From Janthinobacterium sp. (GTDB lineage Bacteria; Pseudomonadota; Gammaproteobacteria; Burkholderiales; Burkholderiaceae_D), in contig NZ_RFSK01000001.1 in the NCBI RefSeq assembly GCF_009923995.1, forward strand, positions 1-64,000: 64,000 nt of DNA, read 5' to 3'. Shown here piece by piece: positions 26,352-35,544 of the stretch; the first letter of the stretch is position 1, and each line of letters starts with the position of its first letter. A program made the position numbers and the translations under genes. The notes under the pieces were generated by a model, which made no database searches, was not told the origin of the DNA, and saw only the letters and a list, made by a program, of their open reading frames with translations.

Positions 26352-26807
26352 TCAGCGCAGGATGGCGGGCGCCACGGGCAGGGTTTCCAGGGCAATGAAG
26401 GCTTCGAGCGCGCGGCGCATGTCATCGAACACTTGCTTGCCGTACGCCTGTTCCAGGTTGGCGTACTGCAAGTCGATCAGCTTGCCCATCTGTACCAGCA
26501 GGCTGGCGCCCGCTTCCGACAGGTGCACCTTGCGGCGGCGCTGGTCGCCTTCGAACTTGCTGCGCCCGATCAGGCCGATTTCTTCCATGCGCGCCAGGAT
26601 GCCGCTCATGCTGGGACTGGAAATCTGGCAGATGTCGCACAGTTCGCGCGGCTCCAGGGTCGGACTTTCATTCAGGGCGCGCATGATGCGCCACTGCTGC
26701 TCCGTCACGCCGAAATGATTGAGGATGGGACGGAAGTGCTGCAGCAGGCTGTCGCGGGCCTTCAGCAGCAGTTGCGGCATGTTCGGATAACGGATCGGTA
26801 ACTGCAA
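26352..26807 (-). CDS. MarR-family regulator (HpaR/HpcR-like)
   Basis: A 151-residue winged-helix regulator. LLKARDSLLQHFRPILNHFG and TEQQWRIMRAL closely resemble HpaR, the repressor of homoprotocatechuate degradation. The recognition helix lies around SSPSMSGILARMEEIGLI and the wing around DQRRRKVHLS. TTG at 26807 is chosen as start because GGGAG lies seven bases upstream. The ATG at 26840 sits one base after a perfect TATAAT -10 and would therefore be upstream of the transcript. It faces toward the porin-dehydrogenase operon, but no aromatic pathway gene is adjacent, so its target is uncertain. Confidence 0.82.
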   Translation of the reverse strand: MQLPIRYPNMPQLLLKARDSLLQHFRPILNHFGVTEQQWRIMRALNESPTLEPRELCDICQISSPSMSGILARMEEIGLIGRSKFEGDQRRRKVHLSEAGASLLVQMGKLIDLQYANLEQAYGKQVFDDMRRALEAFIALETLPVAPAILR

Positions 26808-26841
26808 GCGGAACTCCCGGGGTGGCCAGCAAATGAGCATG

Positions 26842-26871
26842 ATTATACGACTGGCAAGAGCAGAATGGCAG
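26842..26871 (-). promoter_or_regulatory. Predicted promoter of the MarR gene
   Basis: Minus-strand CTGCCA (26866-26871), 18-base spacer and perfect TATAAT (26842-26847). The predicted start near 26835 lies downstream of the ATG at 26840, which excludes that codon and supports the TTG start. Confidence 0.5.
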
Positions 26872-26888
26872 GCAAAACTGCGCCTTTT

Positions 26889-27845
26889 CTACCCTGCCCC
26901 CGCAGACTGCCTGCACCCTTCCTCGCGCGCATGCGCATGCACGGACCACAGCACGCCCGCCGCCAGCAGCAGCATGGCCGCCCACTCGAGCGGGCGCGGC
27001 ATGCGCTGCGCGTACAGGTAGCCATACAGCAGCGCGAACAGGGTTTCGGACAGGATCAGCTGGCCTGACAGGGTCACGGGCACCAGGCGCGACGCCAGAT
27101 TCCACAGGTAGTTGCCGATCACGGACGCGCCCAGCGCCAGCAGCAGGCAGACGAGCCAGAAGCGGGGCCAGTCGCGCGCCGGCGCGCCAGCGGCGGGGCC
27201 GGCATGGTGCAGCGCCAGCGCCACGGCGCCGACGGCCAGCGCGATGACGCCGCTGGCCAGGCCATACAGCATGGACCATTCCACGGCGCTGACGTGCGCA
27301 TGGCGCTTGAGGAAGCGGTCGTTGTCGAGCGCATACCAGGTCCAGCAGGCCAGAGCGCAGGCGGCGCACAGCACGCCGAGCAGCTTGTGCGCCAGGCTGG
27401 TGCCGTCCGCGCCCGCATGGCTGAAGATATCGATATTGATGCAGGCGATGCCCAGTGCCACCACCAGCAGCGGCGGGGCCAGGCGGCGCAGGGGCAGCGC
27501 GCCGTGGTCCTTGTGGCCGACTATCGTCACGCTCAGCGGCAGCAGGCCGATGATCAGCGACGTGGGCGCCACGCCGGCCAGCTTGACGCCATACGCCAGC
27601 AGCAGGTAATACACGACGTTGCCGGCCAGCGCCTGGCGCAGCATGGCCAGCCAGTCGGCCCGCCGCAGACGCCGCAGCAGGGGCACGAGCCGGGGCAGCA
27701 TCAGCCCCGCCGCCAGCGCGCCATAGCAGGCGTAGCGCCCCACCATCAGTTCGACGGGAGAAAAGTCCGGCAGCAGCACCGGCACAATGAAAACGGCGCC
27801 CCAGAAGGCGCCGGCCAGCAAGCCAAAAACGATCCCACGCCACAT
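26889..27845 (-). CDS. EamA/DMT-family membrane transporter
   Basis: A 318-residue protein with about ten hydrophobic helices arranged as two EamA-type repeats: GIVFGLLAGAFWGAVFIVPVLL at the start and SGQLILSETLFALLYGYLY in the second repeat. Members export amino acids, metabolites or drugs through the inner membrane, with poor predictability from sequence. It is a single gene between the MarR and DUF885 genes, on the same strand as both, with no strong sign of an operon. Confidence 0.83.
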   Translation of the reverse strand: MWRGIVFGLLAGAFWGAVFIVPVLLPDFSPVELMVGRYACYGALAAGLMLPRLVPLLRRLRRADWLAMLRQALAGNVVYYLLLAYGVKLAGVAPTSLIIGLLPLSVTIVGHKDHGALPLRRLAPPLLVVALGIACINIDIFSHAGADGTSLAHKLLGVLCAACALACWTWYALDNDRFLKRHAHVSAVEWSMLYGLASGVIALAVGAVALALHHAGPAAGAPARDWPRFWLVCLLLALGASVIGNYLWNLASRLVPVTLSGQLILSETLFALLYGYLYAQRMPRPLEWAAMLLLAAGVLWSVHAHAREEGCRQSAGAG

Positions 27846-27922
27846 GCAGCCACACCCACGTCATCAAGTCAAGGACGCCAGTATATGGCATGCGGAACAA
27901 CGCGGCGCGGCGCGCTGTCGCG

Positions 27923-29743
27923 TCAGCCCTTGGCCTTGCGCTGCTCGGGGATGAAGTGCTCGCGCACGGCCTTGGCCAGCAGGCCTGGCGGCAGCAGGCC
28001 CTGGCCCAGCAGGAAGTTGTTGAAGGCGAGGCGGTCGAACTTGTCGCCCAGCGCCAGCTCCGTCTCCGCGCGCAGCTGCAGGATGCGCGTATAGCCATAG
28101 AAGTAGCTGCCCGCCTGGCCCGGCATCTTGAAGGTGTAGCGGTCCAGTTCCTGGCGCGCCATCGGTTTCGACAGCATCACTTCCTCCGTCAGGATGCGGC
28201 CCGCCTCCTCGCGCGTGACCTGGCCCAGGTTCAGCATCGGGTCGAGCATGGCGCGCGCGGCGCGCAGCATGCGGAACTGCAGCGCGATGAGCTGGCCCTC
28301 GGCCGGCTCGTAGGGAATCATCTCCGCTTCCGCGTACAGCGCCCAGCCTTCCACGTTGACGCTGTTGAACGCGTACAGGCTGCGCGCCTGCGACACGCCC
28401 CGCTCCACCATGGCGCTGAACTGCAGCTCGTGGCCCGGGCGGCCCTCGTGCGCGCTCAGGGTCCAGGCGGCGCCCGCGAAATTGAAATCGTCATATGCTT
28501 CGCCCTTGCCGCTGCTGGACGGATTGCTGACGGGGAGGACGAACTGGCCGTGCTCTCCCGTGTTGCCGATCAGCGGAGGCGGACGCATGTGCGGCGCCGG
28601 CTGGGCCGCCGATTCGGCCGCCGAGGCCAGGCGCATGGTCATCGCGCGCTGCGGCACGTCGACCACGCCCTGCGCGCGGATGCGCTCCTCGAGCTGCGTG
28701 TTGACGCCCTTGTAGTGCGCTTCGAGCTGCTCGTTTGGGATGGAATCGCTTTTCAGCGCGCGCAGCACCTGGCGGTAATCCGTGCCATCGATGCCCTTGA
28801 GCGACATTTTCGCCGCCACCACGGGCGCCAGCGCCTGCATGGCGGCGCGCGTTTCCAGATAGGCCACTTCCGCCCGCTCCACCAGCGCGCGCGGCTCGAT
28901 GTCGATGCCCACCTGCTTCAGGCGGAAGGCGTACAGCTCGGGCGCCATGCGGAAATCCGTGCGCGACAGGGGCAGCACCACTTGCCGCTCCCACGCCGCG
29001 TAGTCATTGAGCTGCTGCTCCATGGCCGCCAGCGCGCTTTCCGCGCCGGTGATCTTCATGTCGGCGAACAGCTTGCGGATGCCGGCGATATACGTCGGCA
29101 CGTTTTCCAGCGACTGCTCCACCTGCATGCGCACGGGGCCGGCCAGGCCCTGCTGGCCTATCTTTTCCGTGAAGCGGGCCTTGGCCTGCTGCGTGAGCGG
29201 CGTGCTGCCGGGGAATTGGCCCACGTAGCGCTGCAGGCGTTCGAGCGCCTTGGCGCGGCGCGCGGCCGGACGCTGCTCCTGCAGCAGGCTTTGCATGCTG
29301 CCAAAGACCATTTGCGGCACGTCCATCCACGGCAGGCTGTACTTCGCTTCCAGCTGGGCACCGGCGATGGACTGGTCGACGGCATTCGTCAGGATCTGCA
29401 AGTCCTGGCGGATGCGCTCGTCCTTTTCCGCCGCCAACTTCTGCTGCAGCTGCGCGCGCGCCTGCTGCATGGCCGCCACATAGCGCTCCGTGAGCTTCGG
29501 CCCCAGGTCGGCGGCCAGGCCGTCGTACTGCGCCAGGCCCGTGTCGGACGCGCGCTCAGGCGAAAACTGCGCCTGCGCCGCCAGCACGATGGCGGCATTG
29601 CGGTTGCTGGCTTCGACCCAGGCGGACGATGCGCTGGCCGCGGCCGGGGCGGCGGCCCTGGCTGGCATGGCCAGCACGGTGGAAAATGCGGTGGCGAGTG
29701 TGGCGGCAAGCACGGTCTTGCACAATTGCGGGGAGACGAACAT
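27923..29743 (-). CDS. Exported DUF885 protein, predicted zinc metallopeptidase
   Basis: A 606-residue protein with a signal peptide (LAATLATAFSTVLAMPARA) and a DUF885 body. The hallmark SAHEGRPGHELQ supplies an H-E-x4-H type metal site, and VEGWALYAE is the downstream helix bearing a further acidic ligand. DUF885 enzymes resemble gluzincin-type metallopeptidases, and some are reported to act as dipeptidases or oligopeptidases. Substrate unknown. Followed on the same strand by the DMT gene and preceded by a LacI gene 66 bases upstream. Confidence 0.85.
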   Translation of the reverse strand: MFVSPQLCKTVLAATLATAFSTVLAMPARAAAPAAASASSAWVEASNRNAAIVLAAQAQFSPERASDTGLAQYDGLAADLGPKLTERYVAAMQQARAQLQQKLAAEKDERIRQDLQILTNAVDQSIAGAQLEAKYSLPWMDVPQMVFGSMQSLLQEQRPAARRAKALERLQRYVGQFPGSTPLTQQAKARFTEKIGQQGLAGPVRMQVEQSLENVPTYIAGIRKLFADMKITGAESALAAMEQQLNDYAAWERQVVLPLSRTDFRMAPELYAFRLKQVGIDIEPRALVERAEVAYLETRAAMQALAPVVAAKMSLKGIDGTDYRQVLRALKSDSIPNEQLEAHYKGVNTQLEERIRAQGVVDVPQRAMTMRLASAAESAAQPAPHMRPPPLIGNTGEHGQFVLPVSNPSSSGKGEAYDDFNFAGAAWTLSAHEGRPGHELQFSAMVERGVSQARSLYAFNSVNVEGWALYAEAEMIPYEPAEGQLIALQFRMLRAARAMLDPMLNLGQVTREEAGRILTEEVMLSKPMARQELDRYTFKMPGQAGSYFYGYTRILQLRAETELALGDKFDRLAFNNFLLGQGLLPPGLLAKAVREHFIPEQRKAKG

Positions 29744-29809
29744 CGGGGATTTCCTTCCTGGGGTGAGCGATGAGCGAAGCGACGAGTATCGTCCAGCCCC
29801 GGGTGACTG

Positions 29810-30865
29810 TCAATTGCGGCCATTCATGGCCGGCAGGTTCCACGGCGTGACGACCTGGATGGCGGACAGGCAGCCCGCCCGCGCGTGCGACGGCGCCAGC
29901 GGCGGCAGCGCGCCCCGCGCGCGCAGGATGTCCTGGCAGGCGCGGCGCATGTCCTGGCCCAGGTCGTGGTGCAGCACGGCCTGGATGGCGCCCGACTGGA
30001 GCAGCGCCAGGTTGTCCGCATCGAGGTCGTGGCCGACGAAGACCTGGCAGCGCCGTCCCGCCTGCGCGAACGCCTGCAAGATGGCCGCATTGCCGCCGCC
30101 GATGGAATACACGGCGGCGATGCCCGGATGGCCGGCCAGCGCCTGGCGCACCAGCGCGCCCGTGGCGCCGTCGATGCCATGGCCTTCGCTCACTTCGACG
30201 ATGCTCAGGTGCCGGTGGCGTTCGCGCAGCGCGCGGCGAAAGCCGATCTCGCGCTCTTCCTCGCCATGAAAGCGGTTGCTGCTCAGGGTCACCAGCACCT
30301 GCTGCCGCTTGCGCGCGCCGCCCATCCACTGCCCGATCAGGTAGGCGGCCGTCTCGCCCGCCGCGCGGTTGTCCATGCCCACGTAGCTGCTGCGCGCCGA
30401 ATCGGGCAAGTCGGTCACCAGGGTCACCACGGGGATGCCGGCCGCCGCCAGGCGCGCGACGGCCGCCACCACCGGCGGCAGGTCCGGCGCCTTGAGCAGC
30501 ACGCCGTGGCTGCCGTTCTTGCGGATGCGCTCCAGCAGGCCGACGATGCCGTCCGCGTCCAGGGTTTCGTGCAGGTGGAAGCGCGAGCGCAGCACGGCCG
30601 GATGCAGGGACGGCAGTTCCGCTTCCAGCGCGGTGCGCACGGCATCGGTAAAGCGGCGCGGCGCCACCATCAGCACGTCGAGCATGAATTTTTTGCCGGA
30701 CAGGCCCACCTGCGTGCTTTGCCGCGCCAGTTCATCGAGCGCCTGCATCACGCGGCGCACCGTATTGGCGTGCACGCCGCCGCGCTCCTTGATCACGCGG
30801 TCGACGGTGGCCATGCTGACGCCAGCCTGCAGGGCCACGACCTTGACGGGAAAGGGATGTGTCAT
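29810..30865 (-). CDS. LacI-family regulator of the adjacent dioxygenase/dehydrogenase pair
   Basis: A 351-residue LacI-type repressor. The helix-turn-helix is at residues 1-45 (VKVVALQAGVSMATVDRVI), followed by a sugar-binding-type periplasmic fold (IPVVTLVTDLPDSARSSYVG, IGGGNAAILQAFA, VFVGHDLDADN). The AGVSMATVDRV recognition segment differs from the common VS.ATVSRVLN form by a D for S, as in some myo-inositol and related LacI subgroups. It is divergent from the gene at 30976, with 110 bases in between, so it most likely represses that pair. The inducer is probably a sugar or polyol derivative. Confidence 0.86.
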   Translation of the reverse strand: MTHPFPVKVVALQAGVSMATVDRVIKERGGVHANTVRRVMQALDELARQSTQVGLSGKKFMLDVLMVAPRRFTDAVRTALEAELPSLHPAVLRSRFHLHETLDADGIVGLLERIRKNGSHGVLLKAPDLPPVVAAVARLAAAGIPVVTLVTDLPDSARSSYVGMDNRAAGETAAYLIGQWMGGARKRQQVLVTLSSNRFHGEEEREIGFRRALRERHRHLSIVEVSEGHGIDGATGALVRQALAGHPGIAAVYSIGGGNAAILQAFAQAGRRCQVFVGHDLDADNLALLQSGAIQAVLHHDLGQDMRRACQDILRARGALPPLAPSHARAGCLSAIQVVTPWNLPAMNGRN

Positions 30866-30975
30866 GCCGAGCCTCCTCCGGTTGCGGAATTGATGGTTTT
30901 TTGATGGATTTTCTGATGAAAAATGCCCTTTTCCATCCCTATACTGATTCTACAACTTAAATCAGGAGACACCGC

Positions 30976-32163
30976 ATGCCCACCACAGACGCCGCGCCGC
31001 CCGCTCCCTTCTGGCTGTCGCAGCAAGACTGCGACCTGCAAGACTTTATCGCCGCCGTCAGCGAGCGCACGGCGCTGGCCGATTATCCCCACGCCGCCGC
31101 GGTGCGGGAAAACATCCTGCTCTACGACTGCGACGCCGTGCGTGGCCTGGCTGGCGATCCGGCGGCCCTGCGCGCGCTGCAGGCCGAATGGGGCAAGGCA
31201 TTGATGGATGGCCCGGGCGTCATCGTGCTCCAGCGCGCCGTCACCGACATGCAGACGCTGGAACAGGTGAATGGCGTGTTTCGCAACCTGATCGCCGGGC
31301 AGCATGCCAGCGGCCAGGCGGGCGGCGACCATTTCGCCAAGCCGGGAGCGAATGACCGCATCTGGAACGCCCAGCAGAAACTGTGCCTGCGCGCCCCCGA
31401 GGCATTCGCCCGCTATTACGCCAACCCCGTCTTCGCGTGGATCGCCGAATCCTGGCTAGGCCCAGCCTACCAGATGACGGCGCAGGTGAACGTCGTCAAT
31501 CCGGGCGGCGCCGCCCAGGCGCCGCACCGCGACTTCCACCTGGGCTTCCAGAGCGCCACCGCCTGCGCCGCCTACCCCGCGCCCGTGCACCAGATGTCCG
31601 CGCTATTGACCTTGCAGGGCGCCGTCGCCCACTGCGACATGCCGCTCGAATCGGGTCCCACGCTGTACCTGCCCGGCTCGCAGCGCTATCGGGCCGGCTT
31701 TCTCGCCTGGCAGCAGCGGCCTTTCCGCGACTATTTCGCGCAGCATTGCGTGCAGCTGCCGCTGTCCAGGGGAGATGCCGTGTTCTTCAACCCCGCCCTG
31801 TTCCACGCGGCAGGACATAACCGCTCGACCGGCATCCGCCGCATGGCCAACCTGCTGCAAGTGTCCTCGCCATTCGGGCGCGCCATGGAAGCGCTGGACC
31901 GGCGTGCCATGAGCGCCGCGCTGTATCCGGCCCTGCAGGCGCTGCGGGCGCGCGGCGTCCTGTCCGGCGACGGTGCCCGGCACGCGATCGCCGCCTGCGC
32001 CGAAGGCTATGCCTTCCCCTGCAACCTCGATCGCGACCAGCCCATAGGCGGCATGGCGCCGCCCACGCAGCAGCAGATCATGCTGCAGGCGCTGGAACAG
32101 GACTGGCCACCGGCGCGCCTTGCGGACGCGCTGGACAGCCACGCCTGGCGCCAGCAAGCCTGA
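30976..32163 (+). CDS. Phytanoyl-CoA dioxygenase-family Fe(II)/2-oxoglutarate enzyme
   Basis: A 395-residue protein of the PhyH superfamily. QAPHRDFHLGFQ gives the His-x-Asp metal pair, and ALFHAAGHNRSTGIRRMANLLQ gives the distal histidine and the 2-oxoglutarate-binding arginine. Such enzymes hydroxylate small molecules in catabolism or secondary metabolism. AGGAG precedes the ATG, and a -10 TATACT lies at 30940-30945. It is followed 34 bases later by a Gfo/Idh dehydrogenase and controlled by a divergent LacI regulator, suggesting oxidative breakdown of a carbohydrate-like compound. The substrate is not known. Confidence 0.82.
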   Translation: MPTTDAAPPAPFWLSQQDCDLQDFIAAVSERTALADYPHAAAVRENILLYDCDAVRGLAGDPAALRALQAEWGKALMDGPGVIVLQRAVTDMQTLEQVNGVFRNLIAGQHASGQAGGDHFAKPGANDRIWNAQQKLCLRAPEAFARYYANPVFAWIAESWLGPAYQMTAQVNVVNPGGAAQAPHRDFHLGFQSATACAAYPAPVHQMSALLTLQGAVAHCDMPLESGPTLYLPGSQRYRAGFLAWQQRPFRDYFAQHCVQLPLSRGDAVFFNPALFHAAGHNRSTGIRRMANLLQVSSPFGRAMEALDRRAMSAALYPALQALRARGVLSGDGARHAIAACAEGYAFPCNLDRDQPIGGMAPPTQQQIMLQALEQDWPPARLADALDSHAWRQQA

Positions 32164-32197
32164 ATCCCCCAACGCGCGACACTTACGGAGACTCCCT

Positions 32198-33316
32198 ATG
32201 CAAGACATCAACATCGGCCTGATCGGCGCCGGCTACATGGGCAAGGCCCACACCATCGCCTGCAAGACCGTGCGCAGCATCTTTCCCGTGTCCCTGAATC
32301 CCGTGTGCGAATGCATCAGCACCAGCAGCGACGACGGTGCGGCCCGCAGCGCGCGGGAACTGGGCTGGAACAGGTCCACGGGAGACTGGCGCGCGCTGGT
32401 CCGTGATCCCGCCATCGGCGCCGTCATCGTCGCCACCCCGCCGGCCACGCACAAGGACATCGTGCTGGCGGCGCTGGCTCAGGGCAAGCCCGTGTTCTGC
32501 GAAAAGCCGCTGGGATTTTCCGCCGCCGAATCGCTGCAGCTGGCGCAGGCGGCGGAAAGCGCGGGCGTGGCCAACATGGTCGGCTACAACTACATCCGCA
32601 CGCCGGCCAGCCAGCTGGCGCGGCAGATCATCGAGTCCGGCGAAATCGGCGAGATCATCCACGTCGCCGCCGAACACGTGGAAGACTACCTGCACGACCC
32701 GCGTGCCCCAGCCTCGTGGCGCACGCGGGAGGCGACGGCAACGCGCGCCGGCGCGCTGGCCGACGTCGGCTCGCACCTGGTCAACCTGGCCCTGCGCCTG
32801 GCCGGCCCCGTCGACTCGCTGGTGGCCGACATGAATACCGTGCATGCGCGGCGCGACGGCCCGCATGGCATGGAAACGGTGGACAACGACGACCAGGGGA
32901 ATGTGATGCTGCGCTTTGCCAGCGGCGCGCTCGGGGCGCTGACCTTCAGCCGCGTGGCCGCGGGACGCAAGATGGGCTACACCTACCGCATCACGGGGAC
33001 GAAAGGGGCGATCGCCTTCGACCAGGAAAACCAGAATGAACTGTGGCTGTACGACGCCGGCCGCCCGGCGCAGCGCCAGGGCTTCCAGCGCCTGCTGATG
33101 GGGCCTGCCCACCCCGACTTCCTCGCCTTTTCCCAGGGCGCGGGGCATGGCACGGGCTATAACGACACCATCGTCATCGAGGCGCGCGACTTCCTGCAGG
33201 CCATCGCCGGCGGCAAGCCGGTCTGGCCCACCTTCCGCGACGGCTACGAAGTGGACAGGGTGATCGAGGCGGCGCTGCGCTCCGTGCAGGAGCGCAGCTG
33301 GATTACCCTGCGCTGA
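32198..33316 (+). CDS. Gfo/Idh/MocA-family NAD(P)-dependent dehydrogenase
   Basis: A 372-residue oxidoreductase. The Rossmann motif NIGLIGAGYMGKAHTIA is N-terminal, EKPLGFSAAE holds the catalytic lysine of the family, and the second domain carries VGYNYIRTPA and DVGSHLVNLALRL. The family oxidises or epimerises sugars and cyclitols. The start at 32198 is fixed by GGAG seven bases upstream; a longer frame to 32120 overlaps the previous gene without support. It works with the upstream dioxygenase under LacI control. Confidence 0.87.
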   Translation: MQDINIGLIGAGYMGKAHTIACKTVRSIFPVSLNPVCECISTSSDDGAARSARELGWNRSTGDWRALVRDPAIGAVIVATPPATHKDIVLAALAQGKPVFCEKPLGFSAAESLQLAQAAESAGVANMVGYNYIRTPASQLARQIIESGEIGEIIHVAAEHVEDYLHDPRAPASWRTREATATRAGALADVGSHLVNLALRLAGPVDSLVADMNTVHARRDGPHGMETVDNDDQGNVMLRFASGALGALTFSRVAAGRKMGYTYRITGTKGAIAFDQENQNELWLYDAGRPAQRQGFQRLLMGPAHPDFLAFSQGAGHGTGYNDTIVIEARDFLQAIAGGKPVWPTFRDGYEVDRVIEAALRSVQERSWITLR

Positions 33317-33328
33317 CGGCAGGGGCGC

Positions 33329-35335
33329 CTAGTACCCCAGGCCGTAGCCGAACTTGTACAGCGGATGCGCCGTGTCATACGGCACGTCCGATTTCTGCAC
33401 CAGCACCTCGGCCATCGACGAGGGCAGCTCGAACGGCAGCTTGCCTTGCGGCTTGGCCTTGCCCGTCAGGACATCGAACAGCGCCCCGTCGCTCACGCCG
33501 AAGTTGGCGATGATGGCACTGGCCTTGTCCTGCACGTTGGCGAGGATGGCCGGGCGGTCCAGGTACACGGTGACCACCGTCTTCGGCGCGAATTTCGCCG
33601 CGTTCTTGATCGCCTCGTAGTCGGCATTGCCGTCCGCGTAATCGAGGCGCCCCTCGTGCTGCATGCTGCCGAAGATGTAGTTCGGGTGCAGGGTTTCATA
33701 CGGCGCGGCCACGCGCAGCAGGGCCACGTCCGCCTCCTGCGGCGTCGCCACCACCGTGTAGCCATACTGCTTCGCCACGGCCGTATCGATGCCGTACAGG
33801 TAGACCTTCTTCACCGTGGCCGCCAGCGGCAGCACCTTGTCCTTGTTTTCCAGCAGCACCAGCGAACGGCGCTGCGCGTCCAGGCCCGCCTCGACGAAGT
33901 CCGCCTTGCCCACCGTGGCAGCCGCCTTGGCCGCATCGACGAAGGGGTGCTCGAACAGGCCCTGCTTGAACTTCTGCACCAGGATGCGCCGCGCCGAGGC
34001 GTTGATGCGCGCTTCCGTCAGCTGGCCCCGCTGCACGGCCTGGGTCAGGTACGGCGCTTCCGTCACGCCGCCAAACTGGTCCATGCCCGCCGTCACGGCT
34101 TTCACGTAACGTTCGGCCTTGGTGGCGTCTTCCATGCCCCACGGCGTGCCGAAGCCGATGAAGGATGGCGCGACGCCAGGCGGCGTGCCGTTGCGGCAGT
34201 TGGCGTCGCAATCGGAGGTGATGCCCCAGTCGGACAGGATCACGCCTTCGAAGCCGTACTTGCCACGCAGCAAATCCGTCAGCAGGGTCTTGCTGAAGCC
34301 GGCCGCCACCTGCTCCAGGGTGATGCCGTCGATGGTGATGTTGCCGTCCGGCAGCGCGTAGGTGGGCATGACGGAAGCGGCCCTGGCCGCGAACGCGCCC
34401 TCGAACGGCTTGACGTGATACGCGAAGTTGTTGCCCGGGTAAGTCATGTAGCGGCCATAGTAATTGTGGCCATCGAAGCCCTCCTTCGTCGCGCCGTAGC
34501 CGACCCAGTGCTTGACGACGGCCACCACGCTGCCGTCATGCAGGCCCGTATTGCCATCCTGGAAGCCTTCGATATAGTGCTGCACCATGCGCTTGGCCAG
34601 ATCCGCATCCTCGCCGAAGGTGCCGTTGATGCGCGCCCAGCGCGGTTCCGTGGCCAGGTCGGCCTGCGGCGACAGGGCCTGCGTGATGCCGACGGCCAGG
34701 TATTCCTGGCGCGCGATGTCGCCGAAGCGGCGCACCAGCGCGTCGTCGCCGATGGCCGCCAGGCCCAGGGTTTCCGGCCATTGGGAGAAACCCTTGGTAC
34801 CCGCGCTGGCGCCCACCGTGTACTGGAAATGGTGGCGCGGGTCCGTGCTGATGGAGACGGGAATGCCATGGCGCGAGGTTTCGCTCAGGGCCTGCAGCTT
34901 GTTGTACTGGGCCGCCATGTTGGCCGTGTCGCCCGCCATGCGGGTGATGAAGGTGTTGACGTACTGCTTGACGACCAGGTCCTGCAGGGCCGCCAGGTCA
35001 TACGCGCCACCGAGGCCGATGCCGGAAGGGTCGGACACGGTGGGCGCCGTGCCATGCATCATCAGGCCCGCCTTCTCGTCGAGGGTCATGCGCGACAGCA
35101 GGTCGTCGGCGCGCGCCTCGGCCGACAGGCGCCAGTCCTCGTACGGGTCGATCTTGCCGTTGCGGTTCATGTCCTTGAAGGTATAGCCGTCGACCTTGAC
35201 CAGATTGAAGGTGGTGGCGCCAAACACGGGCTGCGTGTATGCCTCGCTGACGGTATCGTTGCCGCAGGCGGCCAGGGCAAGCGTGGCGACGCAGCCGGCG
35301 ACCACGCGGGCCATCGGTTTCATAGTGCAATGCAT
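33329..35335 (-). CDS. Glycoside hydrolase family 3 lipoprotein, beta-glucosidase type
   Basis: A 668-residue exported enzyme. The lipobox TLALAACGND directs lipid attachment at the cysteine, probably to the outer membrane. The GH3 N-domain shows SISTDPRHHF, KHWVGYGATKEGFDGHNYYG and the nucleophile aspartate in VILSDWGI. The second domain ends in FKYGYGL-like KFGYGLGY. It removes terminal sugars from beta-linked oligosaccharides. GGGAG lies six bases before the ATG at 35335. It ends 12 bases after the convergent dehydrogenase and is divergent from the AraC gene, a likely regulator. Confidence 0.88.
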   Translation of the reverse strand: MHCTMKPMARVVAGCVATLALAACGNDTVSEAYTQPVFGATTFNLVKVDGYTFKDMNRNGKIDPYEDWRLSAEARADDLLSRMTLDEKAGLMMHGTAPTVSDPSGIGLGGAYDLAALQDLVVKQYVNTFITRMAGDTANMAAQYNKLQALSETSRHGIPVSISTDPRHHFQYTVGASAGTKGFSQWPETLGLAAIGDDALVRRFGDIARQEYLAVGITQALSPQADLATEPRWARINGTFGEDADLAKRMVQHYIEGFQDGNTGLHDGSVVAVVKHWVGYGATKEGFDGHNYYGRYMTYPGNNFAYHVKPFEGAFAARAASVMPTYALPDGNITIDGITLEQVAAGFSKTLLTDLLRGKYGFEGVILSDWGITSDCDANCRNGTPPGVAPSFIGFGTPWGMEDATKAERYVKAVTAGMDQFGGVTEAPYLTQAVQRGQLTEARINASARRILVQKFKQGLFEHPFVDAAKAAATVGKADFVEAGLDAQRRSLVLLENKDKVLPLAATVKKVYLYGIDTAVAKQYGYTVVATPQEADVALLRVAAPYETLHPNYIFGSMQHEGRLDYADGNADYEAIKNAAKFAPKTVVTVYLDRPAILANVQDKASAIIANFGVSDGALFDVLTGKAKPQGKLPFELPSSMAEVLVQKSDVPYDTAHPLYKFGYGLGY

Positions 35336-35544
35336 GGAAGTCTCCCAATTTTATTGTAGGTAGCGGGTGTGGCGGCAAGGCCACCCCGCAAACAATATAG
35401 CGTGAGAATCCGTGAGTTTCTTGACCGCGCAGCACGCGTTTTATACCGGCGAAAACAATTTTTGGTTAGGCGGCACGACAACCAACAATCTCCTACAAAG
35501 TGCTAATATTTGTGAAAAATTACTACAACAAGCAGGAGACACCC

